Counted from the stretch's first letter, positions 1-5,245 are shown. The stretch is 5,360 nucleotides of DNA from Candidatus Woesearchaeota archaeon (GCA_014728875.1 WJKV01000012.1:1-5360); one strand, 5' to 3'. Made by a program: numbers and translations. Notes: generated by a model not told the origin, from the sequence alone.

Positions 1-166
1 ATTTGCAGCATATGTAACAACAGTAGTTGCAACAATCCCGTTGTGGTGGGCAGGAGCAGGCATCCTGAAAGGCTTCGCATTCACGACAATCGCAGGCGTC
101 ACATTCGGTGTCTTCATCACAAGACCAGCATTCGCAGCGATAGTTGAGAATCTTCTTACAGATTAA
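1..166 (+). CDS. secD: Protein-export membrane protein SecD, C-terminal fragment
   Basis: Only the last 54 codons are present (frame beginning at base 2, stop TAA at 164-166); the start lies to the left of the window. The visible peptide is a hydrophobic segment rich in Val/Thr/Ala with a Trp-Trp pair, followed by GFAFTTIAGVTFGVFITRPA and a short polar tail. A Gly-Phe-Ala-x-Thr-Thr-x-x-Gly-Val hairpin followed by an Ile-Thr-Arg-Pro-Ala motif is, from family knowledge, how archaeal SecD proteins end. SecD works with SecF in the cytoplasmic membrane, helping the Sec translocon move proteins outwards. The next gene's TATA box begins two bases after the stop, so this is the end of its transcription unit, which presumably includes secF upstream (inference). 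The identification rests on a short fragment. Confidence 0.8.
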   Translation, partial: FAAYVTTVVATIPLWWAGAGILKGFAFTTIAGVTFGVFITRPAFAAIVENLLTD

Positions 167-167
167 A

Positions 168-175
168 TTTATATA
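168..175 (+). promoter_or_regulatory. TATA box of the hypA-hypC operon
   Basis: A perfect TTTATATA, preceded by the purine-rich GATTAAA that could serve as a BRE, starts 30 bases before the ATG at 198. In archaea this spacing puts the transcription start at or next to the A of the ATG, implying a leaderless message. This also favours the ATG at 198 over the upstream in-frame ATG at 144, which lies inside secD and upstream of the box. Confidence 0.75.
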
Positions 176-197
176 CTCAATCTTATTTTCTGCCTTT

Positions 198-596
198 ATG
201 CACGAACAGGCTTATGTCAACAAGATTATTGAGGTTGCAAAAGAGCAGGGGGATGTTGTCGAGGTAAAGATAGAAGTAGGAGATCTTGCGCCGGTGCCTG
301 CGGAACATCTTGTTGAAGCGATAAAGACAGTAGAGGCAGACTGGAAAGTCGACATCATTGAGAAAAGAGCGACCATAACGTGCGACTGCGGCTACGAAGG
401 AAATCCATTGATAACAGAAAGGACGCACGATACAGTAATCTATGAATGCCCGAGATGCAACAACAAGATGCCTGAGATCATCGAAGGGAACGACATCATA
501 CTTAAAGAGGTCGAAGTCAAGGAAGAATATACAGAAGAGGCAGATGGGGTGGAAGAAGATGTGTCTGGCGATGCCGGGAAAAATAATCAAGATTGA
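198..596 (+). CDS. hypA: Hydrogenase nickel incorporation protein HypA
   Basis: A 132-residue HypA, the cytoplasmic metallochaperone that works with HypB to deliver nickel to the large subunit of [NiFe] hydrogenases. The protein starts Met-His-Glu, where His2 is the conserved nickel ligand; this and the TATA box at 168-175 fix the start at 198. The structural zinc site is visible as Cys62-x-Cys64-Gly-Tyr-Glu-Gly and Cys84-Pro-Arg-Cys87. The CxC spacing of the first pair, instead of CxxC, matches what I recall of archaeal HypA proteins (methanogen-like), as do the THD and EGNDIILKEVEV stretches. The second pair is followed by Asn-Asn where many homologues have Gly-Ser. Residues from about 107 form an acidic tail that most short HypA proteins lack; the last 12 codons overlap the start of hypC. 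It is the first gene of a three-gene unit. HypB, its usual GTPase partner, is not in the window. Confidence 0.95.
   Translation: MHEQAYVNKIIEVAKEQGDVVEVKIEVGDLAPVPAEHLVEAIKTVEADWKVDIIEKRATITCDCGYEGNPLITERTHDTVIYECPRCNNKMPEIIEGNDIILKEVEVKEEYTEEADGVEEDVSGDAGKNNQD
546..552 (+). promoter_or_regulatory. Possible ribosome binding site of hypC
   Basis: GGGGTGG lies six bases before the ATG at 559, inside the hypA coding sequence. It contains the GGTG core of the archaeal Shine-Dalgarno sequence. It supports the internal start at 559, which already gives the canonical Met-Cys-Leu HypC N-terminus. The operon-leading genes, by contrast, look leaderless. Confidence 0.45.
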
Positions 597-765
597 GGGG
601 GAGATTGCAACTATCCAGTATCCTGGAGAGACGAGAACCGCGATGATCATTGATGATGAGTATGAAGTTGGGGACTATGTTTTTGTCTCTGAAAAGATTA
701 TTGTGCAAAAAATTCCAGAAGAGGAAGCAGTTGCAAGCCTGGAAGCGTGGGAAAATGTTGCCTGA
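559..765 (+). CDS. hypC: Hydrogenase maturation chaperone HypC
   Basis: A 68-residue HypC/HupF-family protein. HypC partners HypD while the iron receives its CN and CO ligands, then carries the iron moiety to the hydrogenase large subunit. The start is set by the signature MCLAMPG, in which Cys2 is the essential residue exposed after removal of the first Met. The OB-like barrel follows, with GETR at 23-26 and VGDYV at 37-41, then the usual C-terminal helix (about 54-67). The conserved His of the VGDxVxVHxG motif is replaced: here the sequence runs VGDYVFVSEK, with Ser44 at the His position and no following Gly. The gene overlaps hypA by 38 bases and the next gene by 11, so all three are probably co-transcribed and translationally coupled. 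HypD, HypE and HypF are not in the window. Confidence 0.95.
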   Translation: MCLAMPGKIIKIEGEIATIQYPGETRTAMIIDDEYEVGDYVFVSEKIIVQKIPEEEAVASLEAWENVA

Positions 766-1198
766 AGTTTATTTCTTAAGATATGCATTTCCGTGTGCGC
801 GGAATCTGGTAGATTTGAGAAAGACAATGACCGAAGAAGAGTACGAAGTAATGAGAAAAGCAGTCGAGACTGATACTCCTATGGATAGAAAATATCTTGA
901 AAATACTTTCAAAAAAGCAATGCAGGGTTTCAGGAAGATTAGTGAAGATATTTGGAGAGTAGAAGTCATAAGAGAATATTTCTGGCACAGGCATGAAGAA
1001 AATTTAAGTAAGGATCTTCCGCCGATGGTAAAGAGATTATGCTTGGTGAGGGAAGGGACATTAGTTAAACAATTCGGCAAGGCGTTCAAGGTTGTGTTTG
1101 AAGATGGAGAGACGCGCATTATCACGCCTTTGTATAAAGATGCAAAAGTAGGCGATAAAGTAATGGTTCACTACGGTCATGCGGCAGAAAAAGTCTAG
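755..1198 (+). CDS. Uncharacterised protein with C-terminal HypC-like domain
   Basis: A 147-residue soluble protein. I do not recognise the N-terminal part (1-92), which looks mostly helical, with MLPEVYFLRYAFPCARNLV at the front (Cys14) and a WRVEVIREYFWHRHEEN segment at 67-83. From about residue 94 the sequence aligns along its length with the HypC encoded just upstream: Cys96-Leu matches Cys2-Leu, GETR at 118-121 matches GETR at 23-26, and VGDKVMVH at 132-139 matches VGDYVFVS at 37-44, with only one residue of length difference between Cys and VGD. It therefore carries a HypC-fold domain with both conserved residues, Cys96 and His139, but an internal Cys and no C-terminal helix. The ATG at 755 overlaps hypC by 11 bases; an upstream in-frame ATG at 650 would add an unrelated basic peptide read out of hypC. 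The position suggests a role in maturing the hydrogenase iron site, perhaps as a second HypD or large-subunit partner (inference). Confidence 0.75.
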   Translation: MLPEVYFLRYAFPCARNLVDLRKTMTEEEYEVMRKAVETDTPMDRKYLENTFKKAMQGFRKISEDIWRVEVIREYFWHRHEENLSKDLPPMVKRLCLVREGTLVKQFGKAFKVVFEDGETRIITPLYKDAKVGDKVMVHYGHAAEKV

Positions 1199-2094
1199 TT
1201 CTTGTGGGGTAATATTATTTTTATCTTAGAAGCCAAATAGCTGTAGCCCATCACAGATACGATTCCCCCCAAGATAAAGATGATTCCCACGATGTCTACA
1301 AAGCTGTACGAACTTGAGTAGATAAATGATAAAGTTGTTGTTATCGCACTGCCGAGAACTAAGATACAAGCTGCGCTTGATGCCTGCACTCGTTTCAGGC
1401 CAGCGTACCAGGTTGTGACATACAGCAGCAAAAAGACTGCTGTCAACAAAACCCAGCTCAATTGTTTAACAGACAATAATGCAATATTTGAGGCGTTGCC
1501 TGTCGCTGCAAGAAAGATAAAGATAAAGACAATGCCAAAGAACATCCTTCCGAAAGCAACGATCTTCGAAGGCAGTTCTTTCAATGCGTGTTTTGATATG
1601 GTGGTTTCAACTGCCCATAAAAGAACAGCGCATAATATCAATACTTCTGCAATACCAAAACTGAAGCTTGTGATTTTTAACAATAAGAAATTGCCGCCGA
1701 ACAGCAATAATGCGCCGATGATAAACCCCTTGCTAAGTTTCTCTTTCAAAAAATAAACCGCAAGAATAGTAACAAAAATGAACATGCTTTTATGCAGTAA
1801 AGCAGAAGTTGTGCTTGGAGACATGGCCAGACCTTTAAAAAATAACAAGAAAGGTACCGAACCCCCAAAAAGACCTATCGCACCAAGCTTCAGCCACTGA
1901 TTTTTTGTCAATGTCTTGAAGGTCTTGAACTCCTTGAATAGAAAAATCAAAGACATTAAGAGTAGAACAACAAGCACATTCTTTGAGAATGTAAATATGT
2001 GCGGGTCAATGCCTTTCACACCAAATTTGTTGATAAAAATAGAAAAACCGCTCACCAATGCGGTCAAAAGCACAAACGCATAACCTCTTTTCAT
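1195..2094 (-). CDS. EamA/DMT-family transporter
   Basis: A 299-residue integral membrane protein with the two-fold EamA layout: about ten hydrophobic helices in two halves. The first half runs from residue 4 to about 140 and includes a Gly-rich helix at 71-88, the segment MSPSTTSALLHKS at 91-103 and a Lys-rich loop after helix 4. The second half starts near 147 with ILCAVLLWAVETTISKHAL at 153-171, the usual EamA repeat start. Family members export amino acids, metabolites or drugs; the substrate cannot be told from sequence. The start at 2094 (MKRGYAF) is preferred because the TATA element at 2115-2124 lies at the spacing expected for a leaderless message; the in-frame ATG at 2103 (MNWMKRG) is too close to it, and the longer form back to 2196 would run through the divergent gene. 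Its stop codon overlaps the stop of the HypC-like gene. Confidence 0.85.
   Translation of the reverse strand: MKRGYAFVLLTALVSGFSIFINKFGVKGIDPHIFTFSKNVLVVLLLMSLIFLFKEFKTFKTLTKNQWLKLGAIGLFGGSVPFLLFFKGLAMSPSTTSALLHKSMFIFVTILAVYFLKEKLSKGFIIGALLLFGGNFLLLKITSFSFGIAEVLILCAVLLWAVETTISKHALKELPSKIVAFGRMFFGIVFIFIFLAATGNASNIALLSVKQLSWVLLTAVFLLLYVTTWYAGLKRVQASSAACILVLGSAITTTLSFIYSSSYSFVDIVGIIFILGGIVSVMGYSYLASKIKIILPHKN
1218..1222 (+). terminator. Possible T-tract terminator of the hypA operon
   Basis: A run of five T within ATTATTTTTATCTT begins 20 bases after the stop of the HypC-like gene. Archaeal RNA polymerase can stop at T-rich non-template tracts without a hairpin. It lies inside the 3' coding part of the convergent transporter gene. 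Weak, based on composition only. Confidence 0.3.
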
Positions 2095-2114
2095 CCAGTT
2101 CATTAATGACAAAC

Positions 2115-2124
2115 CATATAAATA
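2115..2124. promoter_or_regulatory. Shared bidirectional TATA element
   Basis: The ten bases CATATAAATA read TATAAATA on the plus strand and TATTTATATG on the minus strand. The element is centred about 25 bases from both the protease ATG (2145, plus) and the transporter ATG (2094, minus). The two start codons are only 50 bases apart and no other TATA-like sequence lies between them, so this element probably serves both genes, each leaderless. Confidence 0.6.
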
Positions 2125-2144
2125 CTTTTCTATTTCTAAATGGT

Positions 2145-2528
2145 ATGAAAATCCACTGTTTCGGCAATCAGGACCTGGAAAAGGACAGACTCGCACTAGA
2201 TCTCGCAGATGAACTGGATGTGGAAGGTTTTGAATTCATCAAGTGCGCTAGCCCTGACTTTCTGGAGGTTCATGACAATCAATTGGTCATCTTGGATGTT
2301 GTTAAGAATGCAATTGATGTTGTTGTCATAGATGATGTTGACAAGATAAAGGAATATACAATAGTCAGTACGCATGACTTGGATCTTGGGCATCATCTCA
2401 AATTATTGAAAGAGATCGGAGAATTAAAGGAACTTACAATCATCGGTCTTCCTTCCGGTATGGATAAAGAAATTGCTAAACAAAAGGTAGAAAAAATATT
2501 GAAAGAACTATTCCCAGTTCATCTCTAG
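2145..2528 (+). CDS. Hydrogenase maturation protease (HybD/HycI type, peptidase family M52)
   Basis: A 127-residue member of the nickel-sensing endopeptidase family that clips the C-terminal extension from [NiFe] hydrogenase large subunits once nickel is installed. The fold signature is visible: Gly7-Asn8 after the first strand, then Asp14 at the position of E. coli HybD Glu16 (an Asp in HycI); Asp51 at the end of the VILD strand, matching HybD Asp62; and His77 in STHDLDL, matching HybD His93. These three would hold the nickel. A strand-helix end (LTIIGLP, then a Lys/Glu-rich helix at 107-122) completes it. It is shorter than the ~150-160 residues common in the family. The start at 2145 gives the usual short first strand and fits the TATA element at 2115-2124. 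The gene is convergent with, and overlaps by 21 bases, the large-subunit gene that encodes its likely substrate. Confidence 0.88.
   Translation: MKIHCFGNQDLEKDRLALDLADELDVEGFEFIKCASPDFLEVHDNQLVILDVVKNAIDVVVIDDVDKIKEYTIVSTHDLDLGHHLKLLKEIGELKELTIIGLPSGMDKEIAKQKVEKILKELFPVHL
2491..2496 (-). terminator. Possible T-tract terminator of the hydrogenase operon
   Basis: Six A on the plus strand give a T6 run on the minus strand starting 12 bases after the large-subunit stop codon, within ATATTTTTTCTACCTTTTG. The position suits archaeal intrinsic termination, but it lies inside the protease coding sequence, whose Lys/Glu codons are A-rich anyway. Weak. Confidence 0.3.
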
Positions 2529-3809
2529 GAAATGCGTGCTGCAGCTGATGCACGGGTCATAGGCCCGTATCAGTTTCTCCACATCAAGCTTGATCTCTTC
2601 CTTGTCCTTGTCTAATATTGTGGGTAAAAACGCTCTGACACTCTCCTGCATGCATCTCAGGTTTTGGGAAGTTGGTGTAGTGATGTTCGCTTTCTTGCAG
2701 TAGCCTTGCTTGTCCAAAGTGTAATTGTGGAACAGGATGCCTCTTGGCGCCTCGCTCGCACCGATTCCTTTCTTTGCAGAGACAGTATAGGTCTTGGGTT
2801 TCTGTTTTTTGATTTTCCCGAGTTTGTCTATAATTTCTATGCACCTGTCAATGCACCACAGGCTCTCGATAGCCTGCGCATTGAGATTGTGGAAAGGATT
2901 ATAGCTCGGAAGTTTGAATTTGATGTATTTCCTGATGTTTTTCGGAAGTTTCTCATAGTTCAGGCAGATCCTCGGCAGCGCACCAACCATGTAGGTCTTT
3001 CCTCTCATTACTGCGAACTCTGCTGTGCTTTTCTCCTGGAAAAACTCATTCATGTGCTTTTCATAGTCTTGTGTGGGTATCGTGCAAAGGCTTGTGCATT
3101 CTTTGTCATCTTCTTTATGAACCAGGCCGTGGATCTTCCCGTCGTACAGATCATATCTTTTTTTATCTGTGAGTGCGTAATAATCGACACAGAACTCGAA
3201 ATCCGGATGCTTCAGGCTGTTGAACAATTCCACTGTCTGAACAAAATCCTTTCTCGCTTTCTTCAGTTCTGATTTCAAGCTGCACATCTCGTCTTCTGTG
3301 GGAAACTTCGATATCCCGCCGATGACGACGGTCAAAGGATGCACGTCCCTTCCGCCGACAATGTTGACAATCAAATTTCCAAGTTTCTTCATCCTTAAAG
3401 CCCTGCTAATCTTATCCTTGTGTTTTGAAGCCATCTTTATCGCGCTGTCAAAACCGTAATAATCAGGCAGAGCCAAAAAATACAGATGCAACACATGAGA
3501 CTGTATTATGCCTCCCAGATGTATCAATTCTCTCAATAATTCGGTCTGTCTGCTGACTTTCAAGTTCAGTGCGTTTTCAACTGCCTTTGTCGAGGTCAGC
3601 AGATGAACAACAGAACAGACACCGCAAATCCTTGCTCCGATAGGAGGAAGCTCGTTGAATTTCTCGCACTGCATTATGCCTTCAAAGAACCTGTTGCCTT
3701 CAAATATATTAAGATCGCATTTCTTTATGACTCCATTTTCTATCTTGACATCAAGTCTCGCATGACCTTCTATTTTTGTTATGTGGTTGAGTTTTATTAC
3801 CTTTCCCAT
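2508..3809 (-). CDS. [NiFe] hydrogenase large (catalytic) subunit, group 3-like
   Basis: A 433-residue catalytic subunit carrying the Ni-Fe centre that oxidises H2 or reduces protons. All expected motifs are present: TKIEGHAR at 11-18 with the conserved Glu14; the N-terminal ligand motif RICGVCSVVH at 60-69 (Cys62, Cys65); the EAPRG motif at 353-357 with the active-site Arg356; and the C-terminal ligand motif DPCISCSTH at 418-426 (Cys420, Cys423). Cleavage after His426 would release the seven-residue tail FLEMNWE. The length, the DPCxSCSxH form and the very short tail point to the cytosolic group 3 type, closest in style to sulfhydrogenase alpha subunits; the exact subgroup needs a tree. The start at 3809 (MGKVIKLNHI) matches the family. 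The earlier in-frame ATG at 3872 adds a polybasic peptide read from the small-subunit gene. It follows the small subunit by 13 bases, with only a weak AAAGGCG as a ribosome site. Confidence 0.96.
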   Translation of the reverse strand: MGKVIKLNHITKIEGHARLDVKIENGVIKKCDLNIFEGNRFFEGIMQCEKFNELPPIGARICGVCSVVHLLTSTKAVENALNLKVSRQTELLRELIHLGGIIQSHVLHLYFLALPDYYGFDSAIKMASKHKDKISRALRMKKLGNLIVNIVGGRDVHPLTVVIGGISKFPTEDEMCSLKSELKKARKDFVQTVELFNSLKHPDFEFCVDYYALTDKKRYDLYDGKIHGLVHKEDDKECTSLCTIPTQDYEKHMNEFFQEKSTAEFAVMRGKTYMVGALPRICLNYEKLPKNIRKYIKFKLPSYNPFHNLNAQAIESLWCIDRCIEIIDKLGKIKKQKPKTYTVSAKKGIGASEAPRGILFHNYTLDKQGYCKKANITTPTSQNLRCMQESVRAFLPTILDKDKEEIKLDVEKLIRAYDPCISCSTHFLEMNWE

Positions 3810-3822
3810 GCTTAACGCCTTT

Positions 3823-4626
3823 TTATTTTTTCTTCTTTTTCCTCTTTTTGATCTGCTCGTATTTTGGGACATATTTGCATACTTTTTCTTTCACTTCTAT
3901 ATTCTTGAAATGCTCGAGCTTGTTGTATATCTCCTGTTCTGACAATCCCCATTTCTTGAACAATGCCACTTCTGCAGGTATGTCTGCCTTTGCTCTCGGC
4001 CCTCTGCAAAGATAGCATGGAATGTTTTCCTGCGGACAAGGTGCATAGCATCCTCCTCTTGTAACAGCCCCCAAACAAGGCAGTTTCTTTTTCAGCAGAC
4101 ATTTTTCTCCTCTCAAAGGGCATTGATCACAAACAGGCCCTTCAAATTCTTTCTGTATTTTTCCCTTGATGAAACTGTCAAAGAATTCTATGAACTCTTT
4201 CTTGATGATCGGACAGCCGTACATGTAATAGTCGACCTTGATGTATTCCCCTATTCCTGCAGCCTTCACACTGTCTTCCAGCATCTCCTGGTTGTATACA
4301 TATTTTCCAAGCTGGTCCCTCTCAAGAAAATTCTGCATGCTCGGAATCCCGCCGTGGCAGGCGCACGCCCCGATCGCGACAAGAAACTTGCTCTTTCTTC
4401 TTATTGCCTTCAGTTTCCTGATCTCTCTCTTGCTTGTTATCGCTCCTTCAACAAATGCAAGGTCAAAAGTCTCATTCCTGTTCTTTTCGTTTATCAGGTC
4501 GAAGTACACAAAATTCGCTTTATTGAAAAGCTCCATAAGATCGTCAAGAAACAGGATAGTGAACTGGCAGCCCTCACAGCACGTGAAGGAAAATACGCCC
4601 ACCTTCAGCTTCCCCTTTTTTGCCAT
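3823..4626 (-). CDS. [NiFe] hydrogenase small (iron-sulfur) subunit, group 3-like
   Basis: A 267-residue electron-transfer subunit. The N-terminal flavodoxin-like domain begins KVGVFSFTCCEGCQ (Cys17 and Cys20 of the proximal [4Fe-4S] cluster), continues with GACACHGG at 86-93 (Cys88, or less likely Cys90) and YGCPI at 137-141 (Cys138). The second half has a dense Cys set at 166, 169, 176, 184, 193, 197, 204 and 207, enough for two more clusters. No twin-arginine signal or membrane anchor is visible, so the enzyme should be cytoplasmic. The length and domain make-up resemble group 3 small subunits such as sulfhydrogenase delta. The protein ends in a run of basic residues (KKRKKKKK at 260-267). 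The start at 4626 (MAKKGKLKVG) is chosen because it sits 28 bases after a TATA-like box; the in-frame ATG at 4671 lies upstream of that box. It is the first gene of a two-gene operon. Confidence 0.94.
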   Translation of the reverse strand: MAKKGKLKVGVFSFTCCEGCQFTILFLDDLMELFNKANFVYFDLINEKNRNETFDLAFVEGAITSKREIRKLKAIRRKSKFLVAIGACACHGGIPSMQNFLERDQLGKYVYNQEMLEDSVKAAGIGEYIKVDYYMYGCPIIKKEFIEFFDSFIKGKIQKEFEGPVCDQCPLRGEKCLLKKKLPCLGAVTRGGCYAPCPQENIPCYLCRGPRAKADIPAEVALFKKWGLSEQEIYNKLEHFKNIEVKEKVCKYVPKYEQIKKRKKKKK

Positions 4627-4648
4627 GCAGACAAAGATGCAGGTTCTC

Positions 4649-4656
4649 TTTAAATA
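4649..4656 (-). promoter_or_regulatory. TATA box of the hydrogenase operon
   Basis: On the minus strand the sequence reads GTATTTAAAGAG; the first T of TTTAAA is 28 bases before the ATG at 4626. This is weaker than the TTTATATA boxes in the window but has nearly the same spacing, again implying a leaderless message. Confidence 0.6.
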
Positions 4657-4673
4657 CTTTTTGGAAAACAAGA

Positions 4674-4681
4674 TTTATATA
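4674..4681 (+). promoter_or_regulatory. TATA box of the HPP-family gene
   Basis: A perfect TTTATATA, starting 30 bases before the ATG at 4704, the same distance as in front of hypA. It lies only 17 bases from the oppositely oriented TATA box of the hydrogenase operon, so the two promoters are back to back and may interfere with each other. Confidence 0.72.
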
Positions 4682-4703
4682 TGATAATCTTTTATAGAAA
4701 AAT

Positions 4704-5228
4704 ATGAACATTCATCAGTGGCTCAAAAAAGAAAGAAGGCTCTGGCACAAGCATTTTGTTCCGTCCTTGATCGCAGGAGTCGCAGTCGCGATACTGACTT
4801 TGCTGTTTGAGTTCAATGCATTCAATGTTGTGCTGTTTGCCAGTGTCGGCGCATCAGCTGTCATACTTGCGAATCTGCGCAGCCATCATCTCACAAAATT
4901 AAGGACCGCAATCATTGCTTATGTCATCGCAATCATCGTATCAACCGGCGTTTTCCTGCTGAATCTTCTGCACAATTTTGATCCTGCATTCAATCTGTTC
5001 TTTGTGATATTCGGCATCGCCATACTGCTTTATTTGCTCGACAGTTTCCATCCGCCGGCGATTACAGCAGGAGCTTCTTTCATCCTGCTCGAAAGGCCTG
5101 TGATAGAGCTGGGCTATCTGCTGATCGCGATAATCGTGCTTCTTGTGCTGGTAAGGTTTGCTGCTTACATCTTTTCCCAGCACCTGCCTTTAAGGGAATT
5201 CTATGAAGAATTTGTCCGCGAGTTCTGA
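4704..5228 (+). CDS. HPP-family integral membrane protein
   Basis: A 174-residue membrane protein. It opens with a basic cytosolic stretch (KKERRLWHKH) followed by about five hydrophobic helices, roughly 19-36, 41-58, 67-89, 95-113 and 133-155, and ends with an acidic soluble tail (REFYEEFVREF). The family's name-giving motif is seen as SFHPPAITAGASFIL at 114-128, and the preceding ASVGASAVILANL at 46-58 is the other conserved part. The biochemical role of most HPP proteins is unknown; some plant and cyanobacterial relatives have been linked to nitrite transport, which need not apply here. It has its own promoter and is divergent from the hydrogenase operon. The length is typical of a single-domain HPP protein without the CBS domains found in some relatives. 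Confidence 0.85.
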   Translation: MNIHQWLKKERRLWHKHFVPSLIAGVAVAILTLLFEFNAFNVVLFASVGASAVILANLRSHHLTKLRTAIIAYVIAIIVSTGVFLLNLLHNFDPAFNLFFVIFGIAILLYLLDSFHPPAITAGASFILLERPVIELGYLLIAIIVLLVLVRFAAYIFSQHLPLREFYEEFVREF

Positions 5229-5237
5229 ACAGATAAA

Positions 5238-5245
5238 TTTATATA
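5238..5245 (+). promoter_or_regulatory. TATA box of the last, partial gene
   Basis: TTTATATA preceded by CAGATAAA, starting 10 bases after the HPP gene stop and 31 bases before the ATG at 5269. It indicates that the last gene has its own start of transcription rather than relying on read-through. Confidence 0.7.

Noticed and set aside
144..197. Longer HypA start adding MRIFLQIKFIYSILFSAF
   Set aside because: It starts inside secD and upstream of the TATA box, and would bury the His2 nickel ligand; it looks like a signal peptide only because the promoter is AT-rich.
183..650. A 155-codon open frame on the minus strand
   Set aside because: Antisense to hypA and the start of hypC, both certain; the peptide has shadow-like composition.
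1415..1756. A 113-codon plus-strand open frame
   Set aside because: Antisense to the transporter gene, with low-complexity Lys/Asn-rich composition and no promoter.
2552..2568. Inverted repeat ACGGG-7 bases-CCCGT just after the protease stop, a possible terminator hairpin
   Set aside because: It has no T tract after it and falls in the conserved Arg-Ala-Tyr-Asp-Pro codons of the large subunit, which explain the sequence.
2664..3272. A 202-codon open frame on the plus strand
   Set aside because: It lies entirely antisense to the hydrogenase large subunit, whose motifs are complete; its peptide is rich in Cys and Phe with no recognisable domain, as expected for a shadow frame.
3810..3872. Longer start for the hydrogenase large subunit with a polybasic leader (MSQNTSRSKRGK...)
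   Set aside because: It reads the A-rich end of the small-subunit gene in another frame; the family start fits MGKVIKLNHI. It carries twin basic residues but is not a Tat signal, as there is no hydrophobic core after it.
4627..4671. Longer start for the small subunit (MFSKKYLKRTCIFVC)
   Set aside because: It would begin upstream of the TATA box that fits the start at 4626, and the added residues are not part of the family.
4123..4684. Two long plus-strand open frames (4123-4653 and 4238-4684)
   Set aside because: Both are antisense to the small-subunit gene and its promoter region, overlap each other, and show no family features.
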